A stretch of 64,000 nucleotides of DNA from an uncultured Flavihumibacter sp. (GCA_902168105.1 CABHOY010000041.1:62001-126000); one strand, 5' to 3'; shown: positions 46,326 through 55,205, counted from the stretch's first letter. Translations and numbers: made by a program. The notes: generated from the letters alone by a model not told the origin.

Positions 46326-48497
46326 CTATTGTTTAATTATTTTTTCCCTGATCACTTTACCACCATTATTAATAATTACAAAGTAGGCCCCCGGAACAAG
46401 GTCGCTTACATCAATAGCCTGGTTTCCATTGGCCGCTTTTCCTATCTGCACCGTTTTTACGATTGAACCATTTACATCTGCTATCTGAACATAAGTATCA
46501 GCATTTGTATCCAATCCTTCAAATTGAACAGACAGATTGTTTACTACCGGATTAGGGAAAGTTTTTACAACTGCCGGGGTCTTTGCTTCCACAATATCTT
46601 CAGTTTTAGTTTCAGCCATACGGGCCAAACTATAAGCTCCTCCCAGATAAACCGCACCAAGTCCTTCATCAACCTGGCCCCTGTCGTATAACGGTGCGCC
46701 TACTATGATATCACCATAACCATCTCCATTTACATCTCCTGCACCTGCTACTGAAGCACTCAACCATGAATTGCCGACAGTACACTGTATGGTGGCTCCC
46801 GGCGTGGAATTCAATCCGGATGATGCACCATAATAAAGCGATGCTCTTCCCACATTCGGCAGTAACGCACTGCTTTCCCATCCTGGTGCTGAGACAATTA
46901 CCTCTTCGTACCCATCGTTATTTACGTCGCCGGCAAATGCCACCTGCGATGCAAAAAGTGCGGAATCCCTGTCTCCTTTTATTATCAGGTTCGGTGTGTC
47001 AAACGTCGGGTTACCAGGACTATTATAATCCCAATAGCCATAATATACATACAATGCTCCTGAATGGTTGAGGCTACCGTCAGCATAATCTTTTGCACCC
47101 ACGATCATATCATCAAATCCATCACCATTTATATCACGTTGACCGGCTATAGAAGAACCAAACGATATTCCCGGTGTGGGGCTGTGTATAATTGTAGGAT
47201 AGCCAACTTCTATCTCATAGTTGCTCTGCCAGAACAGATATACATCTTCACCAGCTGCGATCATCAGGGAACGTCCGAGGCCGTATCCATATATATCTCC
47301 GGCCCCCGCTACTTTTGTTCCAAAGCCTGTGGTCCCGCTGATGGCGACTTCAGTCATCAAAGAATTTTTTATTCCCCAGATAGTGCCATAGTAAATAGTA
47401 ACGTATCCTTCTCCGGCATTTGCGCCGATGAGAATATCGTCGGTGCCATCAAAATCCAGATCTTTGACAATAGCCACACTAGTTCCAAAATTATCGCCCT
47501 GCCTTACAGAGCGCAGAATATAGGGAGTAGGATTTAAGCCTGCAGCCGAGCCGGAATAAACATATACATACCCGGTATCACTGCCCGGCATACCGGCTCT
47601 ATGCGGTTTTCCGACTACCACATCATCGTAGCCGTCTCCATTGATGTCTCCACCGCCGGCTAATACCTCTCCGAAATGCGCGTTTACAACATTCCCTTCC
47701 AGCACAGTGAAAGTATTGGGGTTGATGCCATTCGGTGAGCTACCGTAATGAATATATACAGCCCCTTCCGCTGTCTCGCCATTGGCATAATAGGGAGCGC
47801 CTAATATCACATCATCATAGCCATCGCCGTTGATGTCACCAGCCCCCGTAACCGCAGCTCCTAACTGAGCACCCGCCAGATTACGTTCCAGCCGGCTTTT
47901 GGCTTGTAGTTCCGACAACGTCCCTACAACTGTCTGGATAGAAAGCGGGTACGCTGCCTGCCCGGCATCCACAGCTATCTCTACCTGGTCTTGTAGTACG
48001 GTGAAATGCGCGGGCAGCTTTTTACCTTTTGCATCCTGCACTTCGAGATCGCTGTAATTAAGCGTTTGCCCCTTGTGGTTGAACGTGAGGCTGTTGGCGC
48101 TACCATACATGGCTTGCCAGCCATTTTCCGCTTGAAGTCGTACCGTCAGCTTACTATTATCTTCCGCGGGTTTCCGGATGATAAAACGCTGGTGGATACC
48201 TTGATCATCATTTACATATTCCACCAGGAAATGATGATCATGATCGAATCGTACCGTGTTGTTTCGCCTCGTCATAAGAGGCTCAGATGCGGGTTTATGT
48301 CCGTTTACAGCCTTTATCGCCAGGCTAAACGTCCATTGTTGTTCCGCACTCTGCGGAGTAATGCTTACTGCGTCAGCAGCATAGCTGGCATTAAGGCCAT
48401 TTTTAGGCCCTGGGCTGTGGTCTTTAACCGGGAAAGTATTAGCTCGTACGCCAACGCCAATAAGCAGTAAAAGAACTGGAAAATAGCACTTTTTCAT
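46326..48497 (-). CDS. FG-GAP repeat surface protein with T9SS type A sorting domain
   Basis: A 723-aa exported protein paralogous to 44233. Signal 'MKKCYFPVLLLLIGVGVRANT' is followed by a beta-rich region with 'WTFSLAIKAVNGHKPASEPLMTRRNNTVRFDHDHHFLVEYVNDDQGI', then FG-GAP blades with calcium loops ('GDINGDGYDDVILGAPYY', 'GDINGDGYDDVVVGKPHR', 'DLDFDGTDDILIGAN', 'RDINGDGFDDMIVGAKDY', 'GDVNNDGYEEVIVSAPGW' and 'GDVNGDGYGDIIVGAPLY'). The last 80 residues are a Por-type sorting domain ('FPNPVVNNLSVQFEGLD...VQIADVNGSIVKTVQIG...VPGAYFVIINNGGKVIREKIIKQ'), which targets it to type IX secretion. Such propellers mediate adhesion or protein binding. It is the upstream member of the pair. Confidence 0.93.
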   Translation of the reverse strand: MKKCYFPVLLLLIGVGVRANTFPVKDHSPGPKNGLNASYAADAVSITPQSAEQQWTFSLAIKAVNGHKPASEPLMTRRNNTVRFDHDHHFLVEYVNDDQGIHQRFIIRKPAEDNSKLTVRLQAENGWQAMYGSANSLTFNHKGQTLNYSDLEVQDAKGKKLPAHFTVLQDQVEIAVDAGQAAYPLSIQTVVGTLSELQAKSRLERNLAGAQLGAAVTGAGDINGDGYDDVILGAPYYANGETAEGAVYIHYGSSPNGINPNTFTVLEGNVVNAHFGEVLAGGGDINGDGYDDVVVGKPHRAGMPGSDTGYVYVYSGSAAGLNPTPYILRSVRQGDNFGTSVAIVKDLDFDGTDDILIGANAGEGYVTIYYGTIWGIKNSLMTEVAISGTTGFGTKVAGAGDIYGYGLGRSLMIAAGEDVYLFWQSNYEIEVGYPTIIHSPTPGISFGSSIAGQRDINGDGFDDMIVGAKDYADGSLNHSGALYVYYGYWDYNSPGNPTFDTPNLIIKGDRDSALFASQVAFAGDVNNDGYEEVIVSAPGWESSALLPNVGRASLYYGASSGLNSTPGATIQCTVGNSWLSASVAGAGDVNGDGYGDIIVGAPLYDRGQVDEGLGAVYLGGAYSLARMAETKTEDIVEAKTPAVVKTFPNPVVNNLSVQFEGLDTNADTYVQIADVNGSIVKTVQIGKAANGNQAIDVSDLVPGAYFVIINNGGKVIREKIIKQ

Positions 48498-48716
48498 GGT
48501 GAGGGTTATATGGGTGTTATAAAAATAGGATTGAATATTTAAAGGGATATCGGGTTAAATTTTGGCTCTCTAAAATAGGAAAAAATATTGAACCGATTTG
48601 TTATATATTTTATAACAGCAACCTAAAATATAACATACAACTTTATCGCAACAGCGGTAACTTGTTTAACGAAAAGGTCTTAGGGCCTAATCGCGAATAA
48701 CGAATCCGAAAGAACT

Positions 48717-49499
48717 ATGTCAGGTATGAGAAGAACATCGGTTTTATTGATCTTTCTGTTGTACAACCTTACTGTTTATTGTCAATCAAACAGTCATCGG
48801 TTGATTGCTCACCGAGGCGGCGTTGTGGATAGCCTGCGCGGAGAGAATAGCCTGGAAGCCCTTCAGGAAGCCGGCAAGCGTGGATATTATATGATTGAAG
48901 TGGATGTACGCCTCACCAGGGATAGCATACTGGTCACACATCATGACGCTAACCTTAAACGGACTTTCGGCATAGATACTTCTCTATCTGCTATGACCTG
49001 GAATGAACTGAGCAGGTTGAAGAATAACAATGGGTACCGTATCCTGTCATTTGAAGATGTTTTAAAAGCAGCCAGAGGACATCTACAGATAATGATCGAT
49101 CTGAAAATACGGGGAGACCATCCCGCTATCTTTAACAGGATGATCGACCTGCTTAAAAAGTACGACCTGTATCAGCAGGCGCTTATGATCGGAACAGATG
49201 AATCAACGCAATTCTTCACCGGAAAAATAAAACTCAGTTGTACCAGGGCCCAACTTGAGGAGAACATGAAGAAAAAAAGCTTCAATCCTGCGCACTACTA
49301 TCTTTTCTCCGGTGATATCTCAGCTGCCGATGTTGAATGGACAAAAAAGCATAATATCCTCACAGTGGGCGTTGTAAACGCCTGGAGTTTCAAAGATGGC
49401 GATGGCATGGCGCCGGCGAAGGCACAGGCGCAGCGTTTAATTAAAGCAGGCGTGACCTGCTTTCAGATAGACAGTATGTTTGAGCCGTTCTTCCGATAA
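48717..49499 (+). CDS. Secreted glycerophosphodiester phosphodiesterase
   Basis: A 260-aa exported GDPD. Signal 'MRRTSVLLIFLLYNLTVYCQ' (ATG at 48717 or at 48726, three codons later). Catalytic motifs: 'RLIAHRGGVVDSLRGENSLEALQEA' (HRG and EN-S, about 24-48), 'MIEVDVRLTRDSILVTHHDANLKRTF' (metal E and D, second His, about 56-82) and 'LQIMIDLKIRGD' (about 121). The PEN motif reads GEN here. It is shorter than the GDPD at 2258 and not linked to a SusCD pair. It cleaves glycerophosphodiesters outside the inner membrane. Confidence 0.92.
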   Translation: MSGMRRTSVLLIFLLYNLTVYCQSNSHRLIAHRGGVVDSLRGENSLEALQEAGKRGYYMIEVDVRLTRDSILVTHHDANLKRTFGIDTSLSAMTWNELSRLKNNNGYRILSFEDVLKAARGHLQIMIDLKIRGDHPAIFNRMIDLLKKYDLYQQALMIGTDESTQFFTGKIKLSCTRAQLEENMKKKSFNPAHYYLFSGDISAADVEWTKKHNILTVGVVNAWSFKDGDGMAPAKAQAQRLIKAGVTCFQIDSMFEPFFR

Positions 49500-49662
49500 G
49501 CTGCAAATTTTCAGAGATATAACCATCTCTCATGATATAAGAATTGTGATTTTCTCTGATTATCAGGGAAAGCGGGGTCGCGGGATGCATTTTTTTCCTT
49601 TCAATTACCGACCTTTGCCCCTGGAAGGCTACTCGCTCTCCATTTAAAAACATAATACGTCA

Positions 49663-50661
49663 TTGGACCAATCAATCAGTTTAAACAAGTTTATTAGTGA
49701 TACCGGGTATTGTTCACGCCGGAAGGCAGACAATCTCATCACCCAGGGCCGGGTATTACTGAATGACCGGCCGGCTGCTTTGGGTAACCGCTACAAGCCG
49801 GGAGACACCGTTGAAGTGGACGGTAGCCTTATCACTGCCGCCAAAAAGGAAAAACGTGTGTACCTGGCACTCAACAAGCCTCCTGGCATCACTACTACTA
49901 CCGAATTACATATCAAGGACAATATCATCAGTTTTGTTAATTACCCCCAAAGGATATTTCCTATTGGCCGTCTTGACAAAGACTCTGAGGGGCTGATCTT
50001 CCTTACTAATGATGGCGACATCATTAATAAAATATTGAGGGCGGCTAACAATCACGAAAAAGAATACGTCGTGAGGGTTAACAAACCCATCAACCCGGCA
50101 TTTGTACAGCAGATGTCGCAGGGGGTACCTATTCTGGATACCCGCACCCTGCCCTGTAAAGTACAGATGATGGGCCGCCAAACCTTCCGCATAACGCTTA
50201 CACAGGGCCTCAACCGGCAGATCAGACGCATGTGCGAATATCTTGGTTACACGGTAGTTGGTTTGCAACGTGTCCGCATTATGAATGTGCGCCTGGACAA
50301 ACTTCCTTTGGGTAAATGGCGTCATCTTAGTGAGGCTGAGATATCATTCCTGAAAGAAAGCGTAGCAGATTCCAGCAAGGGCCGTAGTGAAAGTGTTCCG
50401 TCTGCACCGCGTAAAAAGACCGCTACCCATACACCGGCGAAGGAACTTCCGAAATCCGGCTTTACGCCCGAAAACAAGCCTTCTGCTCATAAGCACAAAA
50501 CAGCAAAGCCGCCAGCTAAAGATAGTAAGCCCCGAACAGGGAAAACAAAAACAACGGAGAAGCCCGGGAGGAGGGAAAATGCTGTGCAGAAGCCTGCACA
50601 ATCGCGGAAAGGCAAACCTTCCGGCCCACCTAAAAACGCAGGAAAAAGAAGAAGAGGATAG
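49663..50661 (+). CDS. rluF: RluF/RluB-type 23S rRNA pseudouridine synthase with basic C-terminal tail
   Basis: A 332-aa RNA-modifying enzyme. An S4 RNA-binding domain (about 5-60, 'LNKFISDTGYCSRRKADNLITQGRVLLN') precedes the RsuA/RluB/E/F catalytic domain with 'PIGRLDKDSEGLIFLTNDGD' (catalytic Asp, about 107) and 'TLTQGLNRQIRRMCEYLGYTVVGLQRVRI' (about 178-206). The combination fits RluF, which modifies U2604 of 23S rRNA in E. coli. Residues about 240-332 are a low-complexity Lys/Pro/Ala tail typical of Bacteroidota versions. The only plausible initiator is the TTG at 49663: a stop codon lies in frame 16 bp upstream and no ATG precedes the S4 domain. Confidence 0.88.
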   Translation: MDQSISLNKFISDTGYCSRRKADNLITQGRVLLNDRPAALGNRYKPGDTVEVDGSLITAAKKEKRVYLALNKPPGITTTTELHIKDNIISFVNYPQRIFPIGRLDKDSEGLIFLTNDGDIINKILRAANNHEKEYVVRVNKPINPAFVQQMSQGVPILDTRTLPCKVQMMGRQTFRITLTQGLNRQIRRMCEYLGYTVVGLQRVRIMNVRLDKLPLGKWRHLSEAEISFLKESVADSSKGRSESVPSAPRKKTATHTPAKELPKSGFTPENKPSAHKHKTAKPPAKDSKPRTGKTKTTEKPGRRENAVQKPAQSRKGKPSGPPKNAGKRRRG

Positions 50662-50724
50662 TAAAAAGCGTACGCGATCAGGTTTTCTTATTTTTCCTTA
50701 GTTTTGCTCGCCAAATTTCATAGT

Positions 50725-51258
50725 ATGAGTCAGAGCATAACACTATATCGTGTATCTCAGGAGAACTTTGAGGCGATGAGAGCAAATCCCGAAGGGACTG
50801 TTATACTGGATATCTCAAAAGAAAATATTGTCTTTCCGCAAACTTTCGAAGGACTTAAATTTATCTTATCTAAAGAGCAGGATGAGGCAACCATTTCCTT
50901 GCTGGAACAGATCTTCTATCCCGAGACTTACATAGGGAAAGAGATTGATCCAGATGAGCTGGAGACGCTATCGGAGGATCTTGATCTTGAAGGCACTGCC
51001 ATTTATTATAATGACACAGACGGAATTGCTGACATGCACAGCTTTCTGACCAGTATATCACTAGAGCAGTTTCATAACCTGTATAATGCACAGGAGCTTA
51101 ATGAAAATGACATTTATCCTTACAACGTCTGGATCGAAGAGGGTGAGCCGGATAGAGCATTCACCAGGAAACATCTGGCAGAAGAGTTTACTGATCTGAA
51201 GAATTTTATTGCAGCGGCTAAAGCGGATAAGGATTACGTCTTGTCCTTAGTCAGATAA
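50725..51258 (+). CDS. DUF1877-like (YfbM-like) protein
   Basis: A 177-aa cytosolic protein that looks like DUF1877: an N-terminal 'ITLYRVSQENFEAMRANP', the central 'LKFILSKEQDE', 'YYNDTDGIADMHSFLTSISLEQFHNLYNAQELNENDIYPYNVW' (about 105-150) and a C-terminal helix 'DLKNFIAAAKADKDYVLSLV'. The family's 'IYP.xW' element and helical ending are recognisable. Its function is unknown. I start at the ATG at 50725; a TTG at 50704 is open in frame. It stands alone between the pseudouridine synthase and the PKD genes. Confidence 0.7.
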   Translation: MSQSITLYRVSQENFEAMRANPEGTVILDISKENIVFPQTFEGLKFILSKEQDEATISLLEQIFYPETYIGKEIDPDELETLSEDLDLEGTAIYYNDTDGIADMHSFLTSISLEQFHNLYNAQELNENDIYPYNVWIEEGEPDRAFTRKHLAEEFTDLKNFIAAAKADKDYVLSLVR

Positions 51259-51417
51259 TTACAAAATAGCAGCCCCGCTGCTCTGCCAGTGGGGTTTTAC
51301 TTTATATACCTTGAGTGCATGCACTCAACTGCGGTATTTTAACTTTCTGTATTAACCCGGATCATCTATTTTCAGGCTGACATTACAATTCTTGTTTACC
51401 CAAAATCCCACTTTCAG

Positions 51418-51777
51418 ATGAAAAGATCATTGTTGTTGCTCCTTGCGGTATTTGTCAGCATCGGCATGCAGGCCAATACCGGCATCACAAAGGTACCAAC
51501 ACCCGATTTTAACGTCCGCGTAACCACAATAGTGGCTTCGGCTACGTTCTATCATGCTTCTGTTTTTCTCACCAACCCCGGCCCTGCTGAAAGAGATCTG
51601 ATCGGCAATATTGACTGGGACTTTGGCGATGGATCTGCTCCCGTATTACATGGCGGCCCCGTTACTGATCACTTCTATCAGCCAGGTACCTATACAATTA
51701 CACTTACATTTACTTATGTAAGCGGCGAGACATTTACCATCACAAAGCCAGTTGTTATTACACCGATCGAACTTTAG
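51418..51777 (+). CDS. Small secreted PKD-domain protein (copy 1)
   Basis: A 119-aa exported protein consisting of a signal peptide ('MKRSLLLLLAVFVSIGMQANT') and one PKD-like beta-sandwich: 'TPDFNVRVTTIVASATFYHASVFLTNPGPAERDLIGNIDWDFGDGSAPVLHGGPVTDHFYQPGTYTITLTFTYVSGETFTITKPVVIT'. The 'WDFGDGS' and 'YQPGTYTITLT' motifs are diagnostic. It has no sorting domain or membrane anchor. A paralogue follows 84 bp downstream. Its function is unknown. Confidence 0.8.
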   Translation: MKRSLLLLLAVFVSIGMQANTGITKVPTPDFNVRVTTIVASATFYHASVFLTNPGPAERDLIGNIDWDFGDGSAPVLHGGPVTDHFYQPGTYTITLTFTYVSGETFTITKPVVITPIEL

Positions 51778-51861
51778 GGTGAGTGTATAAAGCCAACCGG
51801 GTATCTTATCATCTATTACAATTTGACAATACATTTTTTGTCTAACCAAATCCCAATTCAC

Positions 51862-52245
51862 ATGAAAAGATCATTATTATTGATCCTCGTGGTATTTGCC
51901 AGCGTTAGCATGCAGGCCAATACCGATGTTCAGCCCACTGTAAGATCAGTCGTTACGAAAGCAGTACCGACACCTGATTTTACATACTTTGTAACGACGT
52001 TATGGGGTACTAATCCGCTGATACAGTATGCCAAAATTTATCTTACTTCTCCGGTTCCTGCAGACTTCCCCCTGGTAAGCAACATAGACTGGGATTTCGG
52101 GGATGGATCAGCGCCTGCAGTAAATGCACGTCCGCTGGTGAACCACATCTATCAGCCAGGTACGTACACCGTAACGCTTACATTAACGTATGTGACAGGT
52201 GAAGTATTTGTATTAACAAAAGAGGTTGTTATTACGCTCCCTTAA
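51862..52245 (+). CDS. Small secreted PKD-domain protein (copy 2)
   Basis: A 127-aa paralogue of the preceding protein, with the signal 'MKRSLLLILVVFASVSMQANT' and the same PKD core ('IDWDFGDGSAPAVNARPLVNHIYQPGTYTVTLTLTYVTGEVFVLTKEVVIT'). It carries a short insert after the signal ('DVQPTVRSVVTKA') that copy 1 lacks. The frame is open to 51823, but the ATG at 51862 begins the signal peptide. The two genes clearly arose by tandem duplication. Confidence 0.8.
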   Translation: MKRSLLLILVVFASVSMQANTDVQPTVRSVVTKAVPTPDFTYFVTTLWGTNPLIQYAKIYLTSPVPADFPLVSNIDWDFGDGSAPAVNARPLVNHIYQPGTYTVTLTLTYVTGEVFVLTKEVVITLP

Positions 52246-52413
52246 TTAACTCATCTCAGGCCCGTATCATTAATGGTACGGGCCATTCTCCATATAGAAG
52301 CCCCCATTATCGGGCTTACCCCCTACCCGATTTCGGTGATTGTTTAATGCTGCTAAAACCGTCACTTTTACCAAAGGAAAAATACACATCACTTCATCAA
52401 CTTATAACATATT

Positions 52414-53301
52414 ATGACACCCAAAGAAAGACAGCAGGTGCTTGCCCGTCTGGCGGCGAGTGACGTAGTTTCCTTAAAGCATAAGGAAATAAAAGAAGAT
52501 ACTGTGCAGATGACTCAAGATGAAAATGATGCCATCCTGAACATTATGCAGAATATGAATGTGACATCGCGTGGGGTAGCGGAGATACAATTACGGCAGA
52601 TGGTACGGCATCTTCAGAGATCCGCGCTGACAATTAACTTTGACATAAATAGCTTTCTAAAATATCCTCCGCCTAAAGATCTTAAAAATATTCATGAGAG
52701 AGGTTCCAATGACGCGAATTATATGAACCGGAGAGAAAACGTGGAGCAAAAATTCTTTAAATATAATAATGCTAACAGGCCTGGCCCGCAGAGTATTCTT
52801 GACAATATCAGGCAGTTCGGGAGTAAGCCGAATAATCCCACTTTCGAACCTGTTACGAGGCCCAAATATGCTGCGCTTAATTACACCAATAATCCCAGAG
52901 GTCCGGCGAGACAATACGGCAATTCCTATATCGAGCTGAAAGAACATGTCAAACACAAATGTACCTATACAGCAGGTGATTCATTTGTTTATGAACATGA
53001 CCCGCTCTCAGACAAGAAAATAGCTACTTTTCATAATTTGGAACGGGTGGTTGCGAATATGGAACCTAACCCTTTAGAGTGGTTGCATAATGCCGCAGTA
53101 GGAAGTCCCAGGCATCCTAATCTTCAGGTAGGCCGATATGTGGAAGCGCAAATTCATACCGAAATATTGTTCAACAGGGATGTGAAAAAATTATACATCA
53201 AAAAGACAGATATAAAACCTCATGGGTTAACGAAAGTCATCAGAGAATGTATTGAAATATTCGCGAAGAGGAACGGTATTGTAGTGGAGTTCATTGCCTG
53301 A
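52414..53301 (+). CDS. Hypothetical protein, possibly DUF3626-like
   Basis: A 295-aa protein without a signal peptide. The N-terminal third is helical ('QDENDAILNIMQNMNVTSRGVAEIQLRQMVRHLQRSALTINFDINSFL'). The C-terminal part has 'YGNSYIELKEHVKHKCTYTAGDSFVYEH' (about 167-195) and 'RYVEAQIHTEILFNRDVKKLYIKK' (about 245-270). From memory these two segments resemble the 'F-T-Y-G-D-S' and 'Y-V-E-A-Q-I-H' motifs of DUF3626 proteins, some of which I suspect to be effector-like enzymes; I could not verify either statement. It stands alone on the plus strand at the edge of a decaying accessory stretch. Confidence 0.55.
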   Translation: MTPKERQQVLARLAASDVVSLKHKEIKEDTVQMTQDENDAILNIMQNMNVTSRGVAEIQLRQMVRHLQRSALTINFDINSFLKYPPPKDLKNIHERGSNDANYMNRRENVEQKFFKYNNANRPGPQSILDNIRQFGSKPNNPTFEPVTRPKYAALNYTNNPRGPARQYGNSYIELKEHVKHKCTYTAGDSFVYEHDPLSDKKIATFHNLERVVANMEPNPLEWLHNAAVGSPRHPNLQVGRYVEAQIHTEILFNRDVKKLYIKKTDIKPHGLTKVIRECIEIFAKRNGIVVEFIA

Positions 53302-53385
53302 TCTATCAGAGACGGCCTCCATCCGGCCAGTTGCGCCAGTGATTGTTAGCACTTATTGTCGGCTTGTAATAAGAAATGTTCCTGA

Positions 53386-53599
53386 TTACAGTACGTTTGC
53401 TATCATCTGAAATGTCTCATGTTCCGAAGGTGATTCTCCGCCTGCTATATCGGGCTGATACCACTCATCCAACTGCATGATCTTAGGAAAGTTCTGATGA
53501 AAACAATCATATAGCTCGTTTTCAACTGCTAAATTTTGCGCAGGCGTCCAGTTGAGCGAAGATATCACCGGCAGAAAAGACTGCCTTTTTATTGGGCAT
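53386..53599 (-). pseudogene. Frameshifted small gene
   Basis: A start at 53599 reads 'MPNKKAVFSAGDIFAQLDACA' and then runs to a stop, while the other frame continues 'QNLAVENELYDCFHQNFPKIMQLDEW' and 'YQPDIAGGESPSEHETFQMIANVL' to a stop at 53386. Joined by a one-base shift near 53540-53545 they make a coherent acidic protein of about 71 aa. The start lies 16 bp after the stop of the gene at 53615, as expected for an operon member. It may be a true frameshift, a sequencing error or, less likely, programmed frameshifting. I do not recognise the family. Confidence 0.5.
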
Positions 53600-53614
53600 A
53601 GGTAAACGATCAGG

Positions 53615-54394
53615 TTAATTTTCGGTATAGGTAATGATGCTTTGAAAGCCTTGTTCTTTTACATCCAGGTCTACCCTTACCTTAGGTTCCGGAATGTTGC
53701 ATAACACACCCTCATTCACATTAGTTACTGAGATCAGGCCCAGTTTGTTTTCAAGCGCAATTTCAACAAGTCGCAGGAACTCATTAAAATAGTTCTCCGC
53801 CTCGGCCTCCGTCGGCTTTAGATGATGTCTGTCCAGCCATAAGAGTTGTAACTCCTCATTGGTCACCCAATTCATCACACCAGAACCGTAACTGCTAAAG
53901 ACGCTACCGATCTCAGTCTGTGTAAGGACGATACAAACCTGGCTTGAAATAGTATAGGGGTCGGCGGTAACGCATCCGCTAAAGATCCTGCGGCCCATTA
54001 TCAGATGGGGGTTAAAGGAGGCACATTCAGCAAAGATCAACAATGAAAACATTCTTGTAAAATCTTCCAACACATCCGCGTGCGTTGACATTAATTGCGC
54101 ATAGGACTGACGGGATGCTTCCAAAAAGACTTTATAATCTTCTCCAGGTTGCTTCTTCCGGGTTTCCTGTTCGTAAAATGCGGTATGTACTTTAAAGTCC
54201 TTGTCCATCGCCTTACAGAACTCGAGGATGCTGTTGACCCGCGCTTCACTATTGCTGTTATTAAAAAGCATAGACCTTCCTGCTAAAGATTCGAAGTAAT
54301 GCTTCAGCAATATACCTTCGCCCCTAAGATCGGGTACTACCGTATCATAAAATCTACGGTCGTCAAAAAAATGCAGGGTGTTCCAATCGCCCAT
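53615..54394 (-). CDS. Hypothetical cytosolic protein
   Basis: A 259-aa protein I do not recognise. I start at the ATG at 54394 ('MGDWNTLHFFDDRRFYDTVVPDLRGEGILLKHYFES'); the frame is open to 54508, but this would overlap the preceding gene. It appears mostly helical with no signal peptide or membrane segment, and includes 'EFLRLVEIALENKLGLISVTNVNEGVLCNIPEP' near the C-terminus. It follows the small membrane protein by 74 bp and precedes the frameshifted small gene by 15 bp, so the three may form one operon. Confidence 0.65.
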   Translation of the reverse strand: MGDWNTLHFFDDRRFYDTVVPDLRGEGILLKHYFESLAGRSMLFNNSNSEARVNSILEFCKAMDKDFKVHTAFYEQETRKKQPGEDYKVFLEASRQSYAQLMSTHADVLEDFTRMFSLLIFAECASFNPHLIMGRRIFSGCVTADPYTISSQVCIVLTQTEIGSVFSSYGSGVMNWVTNEELQLLWLDRHHLKPTEAEAENYFNEFLRLVEIALENKLGLISVTNVNEGVLCNIPEPKVRVDLDVKEQGFQSIITYTEN

Positions 54395-54468
54395 AGTAGT
54401 TATTTCCTTTGTTTTGTAATTCTGTTTGACTGTGAATTGGCCATTTCGTAACCTGGTAGCATCCGGCC

Positions 54469-54687
54469 TTACTTGTTGCGCCGGAAGCGGACAATTGTCG
54501 CCCACCAAACCCAGATACTAAGCAGAAACGTCACGATACCAATAAACAGGAAAACCATACCAACAAATCCGGCCATTCCGCAGCCAGATGCAGGTGGTGT
54601 AGTTATGGGCAAGATGTAGACCATCTTTACTGATAATAGGAAAATCGAGCTGAAGATCAAGGCTATTAATAGCAAAACATATTTCAC
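54469..54687 (-). CDS. Small two-helix membrane protein
   Basis: About 72 aa from a GTG at 54687 ('VKYVLLLIALIFSSIFLLSVKMVYI'); an alternative TTG start at 54750 would give 93 aa. Two hydrophobic helices ('YVLLLIALIFSSIFLLSV' and 'GFVGMVFLFIGIVTFLLSIWVWWATIV') are linked by a Pro/Gly-rich loop, and the tail 'RFRRNK' is basic, so both ends should face the cytoplasm. The family is unknown. It is the first gene of the possible operon running to 53386. Confidence 0.6.
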   Translation of the reverse strand: MKYVLLLIALIFSSIFLLSVKMVYILPITTPPASGCGMAGFVGMVFLFIGIVTFLLSIWVWWATIVRFRRNK

Positions 54688-54834
54688 CAGGATAGGATTT
54701 ATACCAAAGATATATCTATTTATGGATTGATGTCCGATAATGGAAACCAACCGGATATCGTAAAATTATGTAAATGGCTGATAAAGATGGTTAATTATTA
54801 GCACTGGAATATCAATAAATAGAGCAAACTTCAA

Positions 54835-55025
54835 TTAAGCATTATCACTAAACTTTTGGAAAGGATCATTGAGATTAATTACAAAAGCGGGAAACCCATA
54901 AATATCTTCCTCTTCTGTCAATATACCATTAGTACACCCGCAGCTACCCGTTCGCCATAAAGTTCGGTCAATTGTTCCTCTGTAAACGCTGTATCTTCTA
55001 TAGTGTAAATACAGAAAATTTCAAG
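54835..55025 (-). pseudogene. Remnant of a degraded gene
   Basis: On the minus strand a coding-like segment reads 'LEIFCIYTIEDTAFTEEQ' and 'LTELYGERVAAGVLMVY', stops, and continues in the next frame as 'LTEEEDIYGFPAFVINLNDPF' and 'QKFSDNA' to a stop at 54835. Upstream, the same frame is open before an in-frame TAA at 55026. I read this as a gene disabled by at least one stop and one frameshift. The family is not recognised. Confidence 0.45.
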
Positions 55026-55176
55026 TTATGTGCCGTGGGTCTGATGATAGTTAATCTCTGAAAACTTTATAGGAATTGGATATGAGTAGATTATAAAAAA
55101 CAGCAGATCTAATGTAAGGGTCAAAACTTTCTATGCCATCTGAGGCAGGCTAATTGTGCAACATTCGGAAAATAGA

Positions 55177-55205
55177 AAAGAGGCCGGCAATAGGCCAACC
55201 TCTTT
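55177..55205 (-). terminator. Rho-independent terminator of the MarR-MFS-hydrolase operon
   Basis: In the minus-strand RNA a 12-bp stem AAAGAGGUUGGC / GCCGGCCUCUUU (two G-U pairs) with a five-base loop is followed by UUCUAUUUUC. It begins 43 bp after the hydrolase stop codon. Confidence 0.8.
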
